NCBI RefSeq assembly: GCF_900103655.1 | Contig: NZ_FMXC01000001.1 | Span: forward strand, 62,001-126,000 | Length of the DNA: 64,000 nt | Source of the DNA: Lactobacillus kefiranofaciens | Lineage (GTDB): Bacteria; Bacillota; Bacilli; Lactobacillales; Lactobacillaceae | Reading direction: 5' to 3' | Part shown: positions 46,378-56,622 of the stretch, in pieces | Numbering within the stretch: the first letter of the stretch is position 1 | How the letters are laid out: the number at the start of each line of letters is the position of its first letter | Notes under the pieces: generated by a model | Told to the model about the DNA's origin: nothing | The model's input: the letters and a program-made list of their open reading frames with translations, nothing else | Database searches by the model: none | Position numbers and translations under genes: made by a program

Positions 46378-47193
46378 ATGAAACAACGTGTAATTACGGC
46401 AGTTATTGCCTTAATCTTATTTATTCCAATTGTGCTGGCAGGCGGACTCTGGATGGATTGGTTGACTGTATTATTTGCTGCAGTTGGCATTAGTGAAATC
46501 TTCTTAATGAAGAAACAGATTTTAGTATCCTTTGATTTTTTGCTAGCTTTGCTTGCTACTTTGACTTGGACAGTCCCAGATTCATTTTTTAAAGTATTCC
46601 CTTCAAGCATTACTAAGTTTGGAGTATTCTTTGGAATTATTATGCTTTTCTTAACATGGACTGTTCTTTCCAAAAATAAAACAACATTTGATGACGTAGG
46701 TGTATATATTTTAGCTTCGCTTTATATAGGAATAGGATTCCATTATATGGCAGCTATTAGATCATTTCCGTATAATGGTTTAGCATTATTAGGTTATGTT
46801 TTTGTAGTAGTTTGGTCTACTGATATTGGTGCCTATATGATTGGTCGTAAGATCGGTAAACATAAATTATGGCCTGTTATTAGTCCAAACAAAACCTGGG
46901 AGGGAGCAATTGGTGCAGTAATCTGTGCTTTGATTTGTAGTGCAATCTATATGGCAATTATGGGCAATTTAGGGATTAACTTTAATACTTCTGAATTGAC
47001 TATGATTGTCTTGGCCTTTTTCCTTTCCATTGTAGGGCAGATGGGTGACTTAGTAGAATCTGCATATAAACGTTTCTATGGCGTCAAAGATTCTGGTAAA
47101 ATTTTACCAGGGCATGGTGGTATCTTAGATCGTTTTGATAGTATGCTATTTGTTTTGCCCGTAGTCGCCGCAATTTTAGGTATTGTACATTAG
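46378..47193 (+). CDS. cdsA: Phosphatidate cytidylyltransferase
   Basis: Integral membrane enzyme that makes CDP-diacylglycerol from phosphatidic acid and CTP. About eight membrane helices. The family signature appears as VGQMGDLVESAYKRFYGVKDSGKILPGHGGILDR in pieces (positions about 47035-47130), with preceding ISPNKTWEGAIGA. Length 271 residues. Starts 1 base after uppS. The dxr gene that often follows in organisms with the MEP pathway is absent. Confidence 0.95.
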   Translation: MKQRVITAVIALILFIPIVLAGGLWMDWLTVLFAAVGISEIFLMKKQILVSFDFLLALLATLTWTVPDSFFKVFPSSITKFGVFFGIIMLFLTWTVLSKNKTTFDDVGVYILASLYIGIGFHYMAAIRSFPYNGLALLGYVFVVVWSTDIGAYMIGRKIGKHKLWPVISPNKTWEGAIGAVICALICSAIYMAIMGNLGINFNTSELTMIVLAFFLSIVGQMGDLVESAYKRFYGVKDSGKILPGHGGILDRFDSMLFVLPVVAAILGIVH

Positions 47194-47205
47194 GAGAATT
47201 TTTAT

Positions 47206-48462
47206 TTGAAAGGTATACTAATCTTTATAGTCGTTTTCGGAATACTGGTTTTTGTTCACGAATTTGGACATTTTATTGTAGCCAAAAAATCAGGTATTCT
47301 TGTACGAGAATTCTCAATTGGAATGGGACCAAAGCTTTTTCAAATTAGAAGAAATCCAACAACCTATACCATTCGTTGGCTACCATTAGGCGGTTATGTT
47401 CGTTTAGCCAGTTCTGATGATGAAAGTAAGCTTGATCCTGGTATGACCGTAGTGTTGCAGTTAAATGACCGAAATCAGGTTATTAGGATAGATGCTTCTG
47501 AATCAGAGATCCCAATTGAAGGAATTCCTGTTCAAGTTACTAAAGCAGATTTAGTGGATGAATTAATTATTGAAGGCTATGAAAATGGTGATGAAAATAA
47601 TCGGGTAACCTATCGGGTCGATCATGATGCTACAATTATTGAAAAAAATGGTACTGAATTAGTAATTGCCCCACGTGATACTCAATTTAATCAGGCGAAT
47701 GTTTGGCAGAAATTGGCTACCAATTTTGCTGGACCATTTATGAATATAGTACTTGGTTTTGTGGTTTTTTTGATCTGGACTTTCACAGTTCCAGGACCAG
47801 CGACTACTACGATAGGTTCAATAATAGCTCATTCACCTGCGCAGGATGCTAAAATTGAAGCTGGTGATCGAATTGTAGCAATTAATGGTCAAAAGATTGT
47901 TAGTTTTGAACAAGTATCGCAAAAGATTAATCAAAGTAAAGGTAAACCTTTGACCTTTAAACTAGTTAAAGATGGTTCGACTAGAACTGCTACAGTGGTG
48001 CCAAAGGTACGCCGTATTCAAAAACAAAAGGTTTATCAAATTGGGATTGAAGCCCAAAGTAATGAAAATGCTTTTGTAAAGTTAAAACGAGGCTGGGACA
48101 CAGCGGTTTCTACGACCGGTTTGATCTTTCGGGCCGTAGGTAATTTGTTTAGTCACTTTAGTTTGAATAAATTATCTGGACCGGTGGGTATCTATTCGCA
48201 AACCTCACAAGTATCACAAATGGGCTTTACGTATGTTCTAGCCTTTTTAGCGATGATTTCTATTAATTTAGGAATTGTCAACTTAATCCCGATTCCAGGC
48301 TTAGATGGTGGTAAACTTTTATTGAACTTAATTGAATTATTCCGTGGTAAGCCAATTGCTGAAGAGCATGAAGCTATCGTTGATTTAATTGGATTTGGTT
48401 TATTATTAATATTAATTATTGCAGTTACAGGTAATGATATTTATCGTTACTTCATAAAATAA
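47206..48462 (+). CDS. rseP: Site-2 membrane metalloprotease RseP
   Basis: Intramembrane zinc protease that cleaves membrane-bound anti-sigma factors, signal peptide remnants or pheromone precursors. HEFGH at residues 18-22 in the first helix, one PDZ domain (about residues 195-275, HSPAQDAKIEAGDRIVAING) and the second zinc motif PIPGLDGGKLL near the C-terminus. 418 residues. TTG start at 47206 with a TAGGAGA site. No dxr gene separates it from cdsA. Confidence 0.94.
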   Translation: MKGILIFIVVFGILVFVHEFGHFIVAKKSGILVREFSIGMGPKLFQIRRNPTTYTIRWLPLGGYVRLASSDDESKLDPGMTVVLQLNDRNQVIRIDASESEIPIEGIPVQVTKADLVDELIIEGYENGDENNRVTYRVDHDATIIEKNGTELVIAPRDTQFNQANVWQKLATNFAGPFMNIVLGFVVFLIWTFTVPGPATTTIGSIIAHSPAQDAKIEAGDRIVAINGQKIVSFEQVSQKINQSKGKPLTFKLVKDGSTRTATVVPKVRRIQKQKVYQIGIEAQSNENAFVKLKRGWDTAVSTTGLIFRAVGNLFSHFSLNKLSGPVGIYSQTSQVSQMGFTYVLAFLAMISINLGIVNLIPIPGLDGGKLLLNLIELFRGKPIAEEHEAIVDLIGFGLLLILIIAVTGNDIYRYFIK

Positions 48463-48497
48463 TATAGTTAGTTTTATTTTTACTTTAGGAGAAATTA

Positions 48498-50195
48498 ATG
48501 CGTCAATCAAAATTTTTTATGCCGACATTAAAGGAAGCTCCATCAGATGCAGTGGCTGAAAGTCACAAACTGATGATTAGAGGAGGATATATTCGTCAGG
48601 TTACCGCTGGTGTTTATGCTTATCTTCCGTTAGGTTACCGTGTTTTACGCAAGGCAGAGGCAATTATTGAGCAAGAAATGGACAGTATCAATGTTCCAGA
48701 AATGATTATGCCTCATTTATTACCAGCAACCTTATGGCAAGAATCAGGGCGTTATAAAAAGTACGGTGCTGAAATGTTTAAATTGAAAGACCGTCATGGT
48801 CGTGAAAGCTTGCTTGGCCCTACTCATGAAGAAACCTTTACGGAAATCGTTGCTAAGAATTTAAAGAGTTATAAGCAAATGCCACTTGCTTTGTATCAAA
48901 TTCAAACTAAGTTCCGTGATGAAAACCGTCCTCGTTTTGGTCTTCTTCGTGGTCGTGAATTCGTAATGTTAGATGGTTACAGTTTTGCCGCAACTCGTGA
49001 TCAATTAGATGAACAATTTGATGATCAAAAAGGTGCATATGAGCGTATTTTTAAACGTGCAGGTGTAACTGTTCACCCAGTAATTGCTGACTCAGGTACA
49101 ATGGGCGGCAAAAACTCAACAGAATTCCAAGCTCCTGCAGCTATTGGTGAGGATACCATTGCTACTAATGAGAAGGGTACTTATGCTGCTAACCTTGAAA
49201 TGGCTAAGAGTGTTGATACCTTTAAGCAAGAACCAGAGGAACCTAAAGAATTAACTAAAGTAGCAACGCCTGGTTGTGATACTATTGAAAAATTAGCTAA
49301 ATTCTTAGATGTTCCAGCAACTATAATCGTTAAGAGTATCCTTTACATTGCTGATGATCAAAAAGTTCTTGTTTTAATTCGTGGCGATAAGCAAATCAAC
49401 GAAGTTAAGTTGGGACATATTCTTGATGCAGATGAAGTTCATGAGGCAAATACTGCAGATTTAAAGGAAATTACTGGTAGTGAAAAGGGTGGCGTAGGTC
49501 CTGTTAATGCTGATTGGGCAAACAAGATTATTGCCGATGAAACTGTTAAGAACCTTTACAATGTAGTAGTTGGCGCTGGTGAAACCGACTATCAATTTAA
49601 GAATGCCAACTTAGACCGAGACTTTAAAGTTAATGAGTTTGCTGATATTAGAACTGCTAATGAGGGTGAACCTGATCCAGTTGATCACTTGCCATTAAAG
49701 TTCACTACTTCAATTGAAGTAGGTCATATTTTCAAATTAGGTACTTATTATACTAAGACAATGGGTGCCAATTTCTTGGATCAAAATGGTAAGGCTAAGC
49801 CAGTTATCATGGGTTCATACGGAATTGGTGTTACTAGAATGCTTTCTGCAGCTGTAGAACAACACTTGACTGAACATGGTGTTGCTTGGCCAAAAGAGAT
49901 TGCACCATTTGCAATTCATATTGTTCAAATGAAGATGAACAAAGATGATCAAACTGAATTAGCTGAAAAACTTGAAAAAAAGTTCAGTTCTAAGTATGAC
50001 GTTTTATACGACGACCGTAAGGAACGTGCTGGCGTTAAGTTTGCTGATGCTGACTTGGTTGGTGCTCCAATTAGAATTACGGTTGGTAAGAAAGCTGCTG
50101 ATGGAATCGTTGAAGTTAAACGTCCAACAGATGCTAAAGCGACTGAAATGTCAATTGATGAATTAGACAAGTTTGTAAATCAAGAGTTAGGATAA
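48498..50195 (+). CDS. proS: Prolyl-tRNA synthetase
   Basis: Charges tRNA-Pro. Class II signatures: motif 1 near RGGYIRQVTAGVYAYLPLG, motif 2 FRDENRPRFGLLRGREF, motif 3 GSYGIGVTRML. A YbaK-like editing insertion (about residues 235-385, CDTIEKLAKFLDV ...) removes misacylated alanine. Length 565 residues, the bacterial long form. No T-box leader fits in the 35 bases before it. Confidence 0.96.
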   Translation: MRQSKFFMPTLKEAPSDAVAESHKLMIRGGYIRQVTAGVYAYLPLGYRVLRKAEAIIEQEMDSINVPEMIMPHLLPATLWQESGRYKKYGAEMFKLKDRHGRESLLGPTHEETFTEIVAKNLKSYKQMPLALYQIQTKFRDENRPRFGLLRGREFVMLDGYSFAATRDQLDEQFDDQKGAYERIFKRAGVTVHPVIADSGTMGGKNSTEFQAPAAIGEDTIATNEKGTYAANLEMAKSVDTFKQEPEEPKELTKVATPGCDTIEKLAKFLDVPATIIVKSILYIADDQKVLVLIRGDKQINEVKLGHILDADEVHEANTADLKEITGSEKGGVGPVNADWANKIIADETVKNLYNVVVGAGETDYQFKNANLDRDFKVNEFADIRTANEGEPDPVDHLPLKFTTSIEVGHIFKLGTYYTKTMGANFLDQNGKAKPVIMGSYGIGVTRMLSAAVEQHLTEHGVAWPKEIAPFAIHIVQMKMNKDDQTELAEKLEKKFSSKYDVLYDDRKERAGVKFADADLVGAPIRITVGKKAADGIVEVKRPTDAKATEMSIDELDKFVNQELG

Positions 50196-50200
50196 TTTTT

Positions 50201-53200
50201 GTGATTAATAAGAATGATCTTTTCTTAAAATTGCTCAAACAGGTTCACTTTCCTGATAGTTTTGAAGACAATGATTTGCTTCAGAAAGGAAAGATTGAAA
50301 ACGTGGATGTTTACGCTAAGGAACATAGGTGGGATATCCACGTTTTTTTTGATACGCCCTTAAGATATGATACCTATGTAGCTTTAAGAAAAGCAGTAGA
50401 AGAAACTTTTTCTTCATTTGTAAACGTAAAATTGGTTGTAAGAACTGCAGATGGATCAGATCAGTATTTACTTAAATATTGGCATTATGCTGTTCAAAAT
50501 TCTAATGTTCTTCAGCCTGTAGCTAGAGAGTTTTTAGCGGGACAAAAGCCAGATAAAATTGATAATCGTTGGGTAATCCCAATAGATAATAATGTAATTG
50601 ATGGTATGATTGAGCAAAAGGCTTTAGATGATTTAGCTGAAGAAATGCGCAATTATGGCTTCTTTAATTTAAAATTTATTACCCAAGTTGATAATACCAG
50701 TTCGCAAAATAATCTGGAGAGCTTGCAAGAATTGCAGCAAGAACATGAAAAGAGTATGCAGCAGGTTTATGAAAAAACACCCGATAAACCTAAACCGCAA
50801 CTTAGTAAGTATCCCACCAGAAAAACTTCATATGGTAAACGAAAGTTAGATGAAAATGCTCCGATTACTCAGATAAAAGAAGTTGAAGATGGTACTCGTA
50901 ATGTAGTCATTGAAGGTAATATCTTTAATATTGAAAGCCGAGAATTAAAATCGGGCTCGGTTATTTTTACTGGAGAAATTACTGATTATAGTGATTCTAT
51001 TGCTTTTAAGAAGTTTGTTTCTGATAAAGAACAGATCGAACAAATGTCAGCTATTAAGCCAGGAACATGGGCTAAAATGCAAGGCTCAGCGGCTGATGAT
51101 CAATGGCAACATGATGTAGTTTTCAATATCAGTAGTTTTGAGACTGTTGAACACATTGGTCGGACTGAAGATTATGAAGGCGATGAAAAACGAGTTGAGT
51201 TACATCTACATACGAATATGAGTCAGCTGGATGCAACTAATACACCATCAGATTTCATTAAAACAGCTAAGAAGTTTGGTCAAAAAGCTATCGCAATTAC
51301 GGACCATGGAGATGTTCAATCTTTTCCAGAAGCTTATAGTACTGGTAAAGCCTTAAATATGAAAATACTTTATGGTGTAGAAGCTAATATGATAGATGAT
51401 CATGCGCTTTTAGTTTTAAATCCAGCACCAATGACTTATGAAGATCGTGAATTTGTAATTTTTGACGTAGAAACGACTGGGCTTTCATCTGTTTATGATA
51501 CGATTATTGAAATTGGAGCCGTTAAGATGAAGAATGGTGAAGTGCTTGAGCGCTTTGATAAATTCATTAATCCCCATCATCCTTTGAGTGAACAAACTAT
51601 TAACTTGACTTCAATTACTGATGAAATGGTTGGTGCAGCTGATGATGAAGCGGTAGTAATCAAGCGGTTTCAGGATTTTTATGGTGATCGTCCTTTATGT
51701 GGTCATAATGTACAATTTGACGTTGGATTTGTTAATGCTGCTTTAAGAAGGGCAGGTCTGAGCGAGATCACCCAGCCAGTTGTTGATACTTTAGAGGTTT
51801 CTCGTTTACTTCATCCTGAGCAAAATCGACATACTTTAGATTCTTTAGCTAAAAAATACAATGTTTCTCTAGAGCATCACCACCGAGCAAATCAAGATGC
51901 GGAAGCTACTGGATATTTGATGTATAAGTTGCTTGATGCATTTAAGAAAAAATATAATGAAGATAACTTAAATAATTTAAATAGTTATGCTGCTCATGGT
52001 GAAGTATATAAACGTGCTCGACCTTCTCATATGACGGTATTAGCTAAGGATCAAAAGGGATTAAAGAATCTTTATAAGTTAGTTTCAATTGCAAGTACGA
52101 AAGATTTCTATCGAATTCCACGGACGCCTAAATCTGATTTAGCTAGATTACATAAAGGTTTACTTTATGGATCGGGTTGTTGGCAAGGTGATGTCTTCAT
52201 TACCATGATGCAAAAGGGTTATGATGAAGCGCGTGAAAAAGCCAAATTCTATGATTATTTAGAGGTACAGCCTCCAAAAAGCTATTCTCAATTAATTGCA
52301 GATGGCTTAATTAAGGATGAGGATCAGCTACACGAAATTATTGGTAATATAGTTAAACTTGGTAAAGAATTAAATAAGCTAGTTGTAGCTACAGGCGATT
52401 CTCATTATGTAGAGCCACATGATGCTATTTATAGAACAATTTTAATTTCAGCACAGCGTTCTAATCCTAATAGAAATAAACCACAACCGGATTTGCATTT
52501 TTATTCAACACAAGAAATGCTGGATGCATTTAGCTTCTTAGGTAAGGATGTTGCTAAAGAAATTGTAATTGATAATACTAATAAGATTGCTAACGAAATT
52601 TCTGAAATTCAACCGATTAAAGATGGTTTGTATCCACCGCATATTGCTCATGCTGATGAAGAAATGAAGAAATTGACTTATGATAAGGCCTATGAACTTT
52701 ATGGCAATCCGCTACCGAAGATAGTCAAAGATAGAATTGATCTTGAATTAAATTCTATTATTTCTAATGGATATGCAGTTATTTATTTAATTTCTCAGCG
52801 TCTGGTAGCTAAATCCAATAAAGACGGCTATTTGGTAGGTTCTCGAGGTTCCGTTGGCTCAAGTCTAGTTGCTACAATGTCAGGAATTACGGAAGTTAAT
52901 CCACTGGCACCGCATTATCGCTGTCCTAAGTGTAAATATTCCCAATTTTTTGAAAATGGTGAATATGGTTCTGGTTATGACTTGCCAGATAAAGATTGCC
53001 CTAAATGTGGTACACCATTGGTAAAAGATGGACAAGATATTCCATTTGCCACTTTCTTAGGGTTTCATGGAGATAAAGTCCCTGATATTGATTTAAACTT
53101 CTCGGGAGATTATCAGCCGGTGGCTCATAATTTTATTCGAGTTATGTTTGGTCCTGACAATTCATATCGTGCTGGAACAATTGCTACGGTTGCGGATAAA

Positions 53201-54508
53201 ACGGCATATGGTTATGCTAAGCATTTTGATGAAGAACGAGATCTTAAATTAAGAAATGCTGAACTAGACCGTTTAGCTAGTGGTGTTCGTGGTGTTAAGA
53301 GAACTACAGGTCAGCACCCGGCCGGTATTGTTGTAGTGCCCGATGATATGGATATTTATGATTTTACGCCGGTTTCTTATCCAGCCGATGATGTTAATGC
53401 GGCCTGGTTAATTACGCACTACGACTTCCATTCTATCCATGATAATATTTTAAAATTCGATATTTTAGGGCATGATGATCCAACGATGATTCGTCACCTG
53501 CAAGATCTATCGGGAATTGATCCATTAACTATTCCGCCAGATGATCCAGGGGTAATGTCACTTTTTTCAGGAACTAAGGCATTAGGCGTTACCCCTGAGC
53601 AAATTGGGTCGCAAACAGGAACCTTGGGGGTACCTGAGTTTGGTACTCGCTTTGTTCGTGGAATGCTTGAAGAAACGAAACCGACAACGTTTTCTGAATT
53701 ATTGCAGATTTCCGGTTTGTCCCATGGTACCGATGTGTGGTTAGGAAATGCTGAAGACTTAGTCAATAATGGTACTTGTAAGTTAAAAGATGTAATTGGT
53801 TGTCGTGATAACATCATGATGGACTTAATTCACTGGGGCGTTAAGCCAGAAGTTTCATTTTCGACGATGGAGTCCGTTCGTCATGGTCGTGGAATTAGTG
53901 ATGAAAATATGGCGATTTTGAAAAAGAATAAGAATATTCCTGACTGGTATATTCCATCATGCTTAAAGATTAAATACATGTTTCCTAAGGCTCATGCTAC
54001 AGCATATATTTTAATGGCCTTACGAATTGCTTGGTTTAAAGTATATTATCCAGAAATCTATTACACTGCTTATTTCTCAGTTCGGGCTGATCTGTTTGAT
54101 TTAGTTGCGATGAGCCATGGCAAAAATACTGTTAAGGCAGCGATAAAGGCAATTCAGGATAAAGGAAATGACGCTTCTGCTAAGGATAAGAGCTTGCTGA
54201 CTGTTTTGGAAATCGCCAACGAATGTCTTGAACGTGGCATTAAAATTAAGATGGTTGATATTGATCAATCTGAAGCAACTGACTTCAAGATTTTGGATAA
54301 ACATACTATTTTAGCGCCATTTAACGCGGTTCCGGGGTTAGGCGATAACGCTGCCAAGCAAATTGTAGCGGCTCGTGCTGAAAAGAAATTTTTATCCAAA
54401 GAAGATTTATCTAAGCGAGGCAAAGTATCTCAAACTATTATGAATTACTTTGAAGATAATGGTGTTTTAGATGGGATGCCGGATGAAAATCAGTTATCAT
54501 TATTCTAA
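50201..54508 (+). CDS. polC: DNA polymerase III alpha subunit PolC
   Basis: Gram-positive-type replicative polymerase with built-in proofreading. In order: N-terminal region and OB fold, PHP domain start (ELHLHTNMSQLDATN, about residue 332), inserted DEDDh exonuclease (VIFDVETTGLSS, about 422), the rest of PHP, Cys zinc module (CPKCKYSQFF ... CPKCGTPL, about 907-945), polymerase core with PDIDLNFSGDYQ, and a C-terminal helix-hairpin-helix region. 1435 residues. GTG start at 50201, 5 bases after proS, with a weak TTAGGA site. Confidence 0.97.
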   Translation: MINKNDLFLKLLKQVHFPDSFEDNDLLQKGKIENVDVYAKEHRWDIHVFFDTPLRYDTYVALRKAVEETFSSFVNVKLVVRTADGSDQYLLKYWHYAVQNSNVLQPVAREFLAGQKPDKIDNRWVIPIDNNVIDGMIEQKALDDLAEEMRNYGFFNLKFITQVDNTSSQNNLESLQELQQEHEKSMQQVYEKTPDKPKPQLSKYPTRKTSYGKRKLDENAPITQIKEVEDGTRNVVIEGNIFNIESRELKSGSVIFTGEITDYSDSIAFKKFVSDKEQIEQMSAIKPGTWAKMQGSAADDQWQHDVVFNISSFETVEHIGRTEDYEGDEKRVELHLHTNMSQLDATNTPSDFIKTAKKFGQKAIAITDHGDVQSFPEAYSTGKALNMKILYGVEANMIDDHALLVLNPAPMTYEDREFVIFDVETTGLSSVYDTIIEIGAVKMKNGEVLERFDKFINPHHPLSEQTINLTSITDEMVGAADDEAVVIKRFQDFYGDRPLCGHNVQFDVGFVNAALRRAGLSEITQPVVDTLEVSRLLHPEQNRHTLDSLAKKYNVSLEHHHRANQDAEATGYLMYKLLDAFKKKYNEDNLNNLNSYAAHGEVYKRARPSHMTVLAKDQKGLKNLYKLVSIASTKDFYRIPRTPKSDLARLHKGLLYGSGCWQGDVFITMMQKGYDEAREKAKFYDYLEVQPPKSYSQLIADGLIKDEDQLHEIIGNIVKLGKELNKLVVATGDSHYVEPHDAIYRTILISAQRSNPNRNKPQPDLHFYSTQEMLDAFSFLGKDVAKEIVIDNTNKIANEISEIQPIKDGLYPPHIAHADEEMKKLTYDKAYELYGNPLPKIVKDRIDLELNSIISNGYAVIYLISQRLVAKSNKDGYLVGSRGSVGSSLVATMSGITEVNPLAPHYRCPKCKYSQFFENGEYGSGYDLPDKDCPKCGTPLVKDGQDIPFATFLGFHGDKVPDIDLNFSGDYQPVAHNFIRVMFGPDNSYRAGTIATVADKTAYGYAKHFDEERDLKLRNAELDRLASGVRGVKRTTGQHPAGIVVVPDDMDIYDFTPVSYPADDVNAAWLITHYDFHSIHDNILKFDILGHDDPTMIRHLQDLSGIDPLTIPPDDPGVMSLFSGTKALGVTPEQIGSQTGTLGVPEFGTRFVRGMLEETKPTTFSELLQISGLSHGTDVWLGNAEDLVNNGTCKLKDVIGCRDNIMMDLIHWGVKPEVSFSTMESVRHGRGISDENMAILKKNKNIPDWYIPSCLKIKYMFPKAHATAYILMALRIAWFKVYYPEIYYTAYFSVRADLFDLVAMSHGKNTVKAAIKAIQDKGNDASAKDKSLLTVLEIANECLERGIKIKMVDIDQSEATDFKILDKHTILAPFNAVPGLGDNAAKQIVAARAEKKFLSKEDLSKRGKVSQTIMNYFEDNGVLDGMPDENQLSLF

Positions 54509-54512
54509 CTAT

Positions 54513-54542
54513 TTTACTTTTTAATTAAAAATATGTTATACT
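54513..54542 (+). promoter_or_regulatory. Promoter of the rimP-nusA-infB operon
   Basis: TTTACT (54513-54518), 18-base spacer, TATACT (54537-54542), just downstream of the polC stop. Transcription would begin near 54549, giving a 65-base leader that contains a complete terminator. Confidence 0.6.
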
Positions 54543-54569
54543 AATAGAGAAGTTTGAATAGGTAAATTC

Positions 54570-54596
54570 GAGTGAGCAGTGATGCTCACTCTTTTT
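54570..54596 (+). terminator. Leader terminator/attenuator before rimP
   Basis: Perfect 9-base stem GAGTGAGCA (54570-54578) / TGCTCACTC (54583-54591) closed by the GNRA-type loop GTGA, followed by five T bases. It lies between the promoter and rimP, so it must be read through for the operon to be expressed. It could also end polC transcripts. Confidence 0.85.
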
Positions 54597-54613
54597 ATTA
54601 CGGAGGAAAATTT

Positions 54614-55090
54614 TTGTCTAAAGTTATAGATCTTGTTCGTCCAGTTATTGAACCCCTTATTAATGAGCATGGCGACATGTTGGTTGATATGGAATACGTT
54701 ACAGAAAAGGGCAAAAAGTATTTACGTATATATGTAGATCATGAGCCTGATAGAATTGATATTGATGAAATTGCAACGTTAAGCGAGTTGGTTTCTGAAA
54801 AACTCGATACGCTTAATCCTGATCCTTTCCCTGAACCATATGTTTTAGAATTATCTTCTCCAGGTGCTGAACGCCCAATTAAAACACCAGCAGATTGGAA
54901 GAGGGCTTTGAATGACTATGTTCATGTCGCTCTTTATCAAAAGATTAAAGATAAAAAAATGTATGAAGGTACTCTTAAGTCCTATAATGATGATGAGATT
55001 GTGTTAGAAATAAAGGATAAGACAAGGCGAAAAGCAATAACTGTTCCCCGTAAGTTAATTGCCAAGATTCGTTTTGCAATTGAATTTTAG
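54614..55090 (+). CDS. rimP: Ribosome maturation factor RimP
   Basis: Needed for 30S subunit assembly. 158 residues, with the family segments [25 protein letters not shown] and [15 protein letters not shown] chose the TTG at 54614 because a CGGAGG site precedes it by 6 bases and the N-terminus then matches the family. An in-frame start 42 bases upstream would be inside the leader hairpin. First gene of the rimP-nusA-ylxR-L7Ae-infB-rbfA operon. Confidence 0.93.
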   Translation: MSKVIDLVRPVIEPLINEHGDMLVDMEYVTEKGKKYLRIYVDHEPDRIDIDEIATLSELVSEKLDTLNPDPFPEPYVLELSSPGAERPIKTPADWKRALNDYVHVALYQKIKDKKMYEGTLKSYNDDEIVLEIKDKTRRKAITVPRKLIAKIRFAIEF

Positions 55091-55109
55091 AAAGGCTGAT
55101 TAAAAACTT

Positions 55110-56315
55110 ATGTCTAAAGAAATGCTAGAAGCGTTTGCTACCTTGGAAAAGACCAAGGGCATTAAACAAGATGTTATTGTTGATGCAATTAAGGCCGCTT
55201 TGGTAGCTGCATATAAAAGGAATTATAACCAGGCACAAAACGTTGAAGTTGATTTCGATGAAAGAAAAGGCAACTTTAAAGTAATGGCTGTTAAGACTGT
55301 TGTTGACGAAGTACAGGATGATCGTCTTGAAGTTAGTTTAGATGATGCTTTAGCAATTAATCGTGCTTATGAAGTTGGCGATGAAATTCGTTTTGAAGTA
55401 ACACCTAAAAACTTTGGTCGAATTGCTGCACAAACTGCTAAGCAAGTTATTATGCAACGTCTTCGTGAGGCTGAAAGAAATCATATTATTGATGAATATT
55501 CTCAATATGAAGACGAATTAGTCACTGGCACAGTTGAAAGACGTGACAATAAATTTGTTTACGTTAAGATTGGTAATGTTGAAGCCGTGATGCCACATCG
55601 TGATCAAATGCCTAATGAAGTTTACAATCTACAAGATCAAGTTCGCGTATTAGTAACACATGTTGGCTCTGACTCTAATGGTGCACAAATTACTGTTTCG
55701 AGAACTGCTCCAGATATGATTAAGCGTTTATTTGAACAAGAAGTTCCAGAAATTTATGATGGAACTGTTGAAATCGTTTCAATTGCTCGTGAAGCTGGCG
55801 ATCGTACTAAAATAGCAGTTAAGTCAAATGATCCTAATATTGATCCAGTTGGTACCTGCGTTGGACAAAAAGGTGCGCGTGTTCAAAACGTAGTTAATGA
55901 ACTTGGTGGCGAAAATATTGATATCGTTAAATATGAAGAAGATCCTTCTGATTTTATTGCCAATGCTTTGAATCCAGCAGAAGTAATTGCAGTTCAATTT
56001 GGTGAAGATGAAGAAGAAAAGAGCGCATTAGTAATTGTGCCTGATTATCAATTGTCTCTTGCAATTGGTAAGAAGGGACAAAACGTTCGGTTGGCAGCTC
56101 GTTTAACAGGTTATAAGATTGATATTCGTCCTGAATCTGAAGTTGAATTTGTTGATGAAAAGCCAAAGGATTCTACGGATGATAGTGTTGAGGAAAACAC
56201 TGAAGATTCAGTTGAAAACACTACTGATGATACTGCTACGGCAGATACTACTACTGATAATGGACCAGTAGATGAAACTGAAAATACAAATGAAGAAGAT
56301 AATACTGAAGAATAG
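55110..56315 (+). CDS. nusA: Transcription termination/antitermination factor NusA
   Basis: Binds RNA polymerase and promotes pausing and hairpin-dependent termination. N-terminal domain (MSKEMLEAFATLEKTKGI), S1 domain (TGTVERRDNKFVYVKIGNVEA), and KH domains (CVGQKGARVQNVVNEL ... IGKKGQNVRLAARLTGYKI). The C-terminal ~50 residues are a low-complexity acidic Asp/Glu/Thr/Asn tail. 401 residues. The terminator in its own operon leader suggests autoregulation. Confidence 0.96.
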   Translation: MSKEMLEAFATLEKTKGIKQDVIVDAIKAALVAAYKRNYNQAQNVEVDFDERKGNFKVMAVKTVVDEVQDDRLEVSLDDALAINRAYEVGDEIRFEVTPKNFGRIAAQTAKQVIMQRLREAERNHIIDEYSQYEDELVTGTVERRDNKFVYVKIGNVEAVMPHRDQMPNEVYNLQDQVRVLVTHVGSDSNGAQITVSRTAPDMIKRLFEQEVPEIYDGTVEIVSIAREAGDRTKIAVKSNDPNIDPVGTCVGQKGARVQNVVNELGGENIDIVKYEEDPSDFIANALNPAEVIAVQFGEDEEEKSALVIVPDYQLSLAIGKKGQNVRLAARLTGYKIDIRPESEVEFVDEKPKDSTDDSVEENTEDSVENTTDDTATADTTTDNGPVDETENTNEEDNTEE

Positions 56316-56323
56316 GTGATTTT

Positions 56324-56620
56324 TTGAAAAAAAGAAAAATCCCAATGCGGAAAGACTTATTGACTGATACCATGCAGCCTAAAAAAGAATTGGTTCGAAT
56401 TGTAATTGACAAAGAAAAAAATGTCTCTGTTGATCCTACTGGCAAAAAAGCAGGGAGAGGGGCGTATGTGTCACTTGATCCAACTAAAATCGCGGTTGCT
56501 AAAGAAAAGCGAGTTTTAGATCGTAGTTTGGGCACAAAGATCCCTGATGGTTTTTATGATGAACTTTATTCTTATGTAGATCATCAAAAGGCTAGAAAAG
56601 AATTGTTTGGTGATAAATAA
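56324..56620 (+). CDS. ylxR: YlxR-family RNA-binding protein
   Basis: 98 residues of the YlxR/DUF448 family, which binds RNA and has been linked to RNase P in B. subtilis (RnpM). Core segments: RKIPMRKDLLTDTMQPKKELVRI and KKAGRGAYVSLDP. The family's usual first Cys-containing turn is replaced by the Leu/Thr-rich DLLTDTMQPKKE. TTG start 9 bases after nusA with a weak AGGTG site. Confidence 0.92.
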   Translation: MKKRKIPMRKDLLTDTMQPKKELVRIVIDKEKNVSVDPTGKKAGRGAYVSLDPTKIAVAKEKRVLDRSLGTKIPDGFYDELYSYVDHQKARKELFGDK

Positions 56621-56622
56621 GA

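Noticed and set aside
48463-48497. T-box riboswitch before proS
   Set aside because: Only 35 bases are available and no specifier or antiterminator motif is present.
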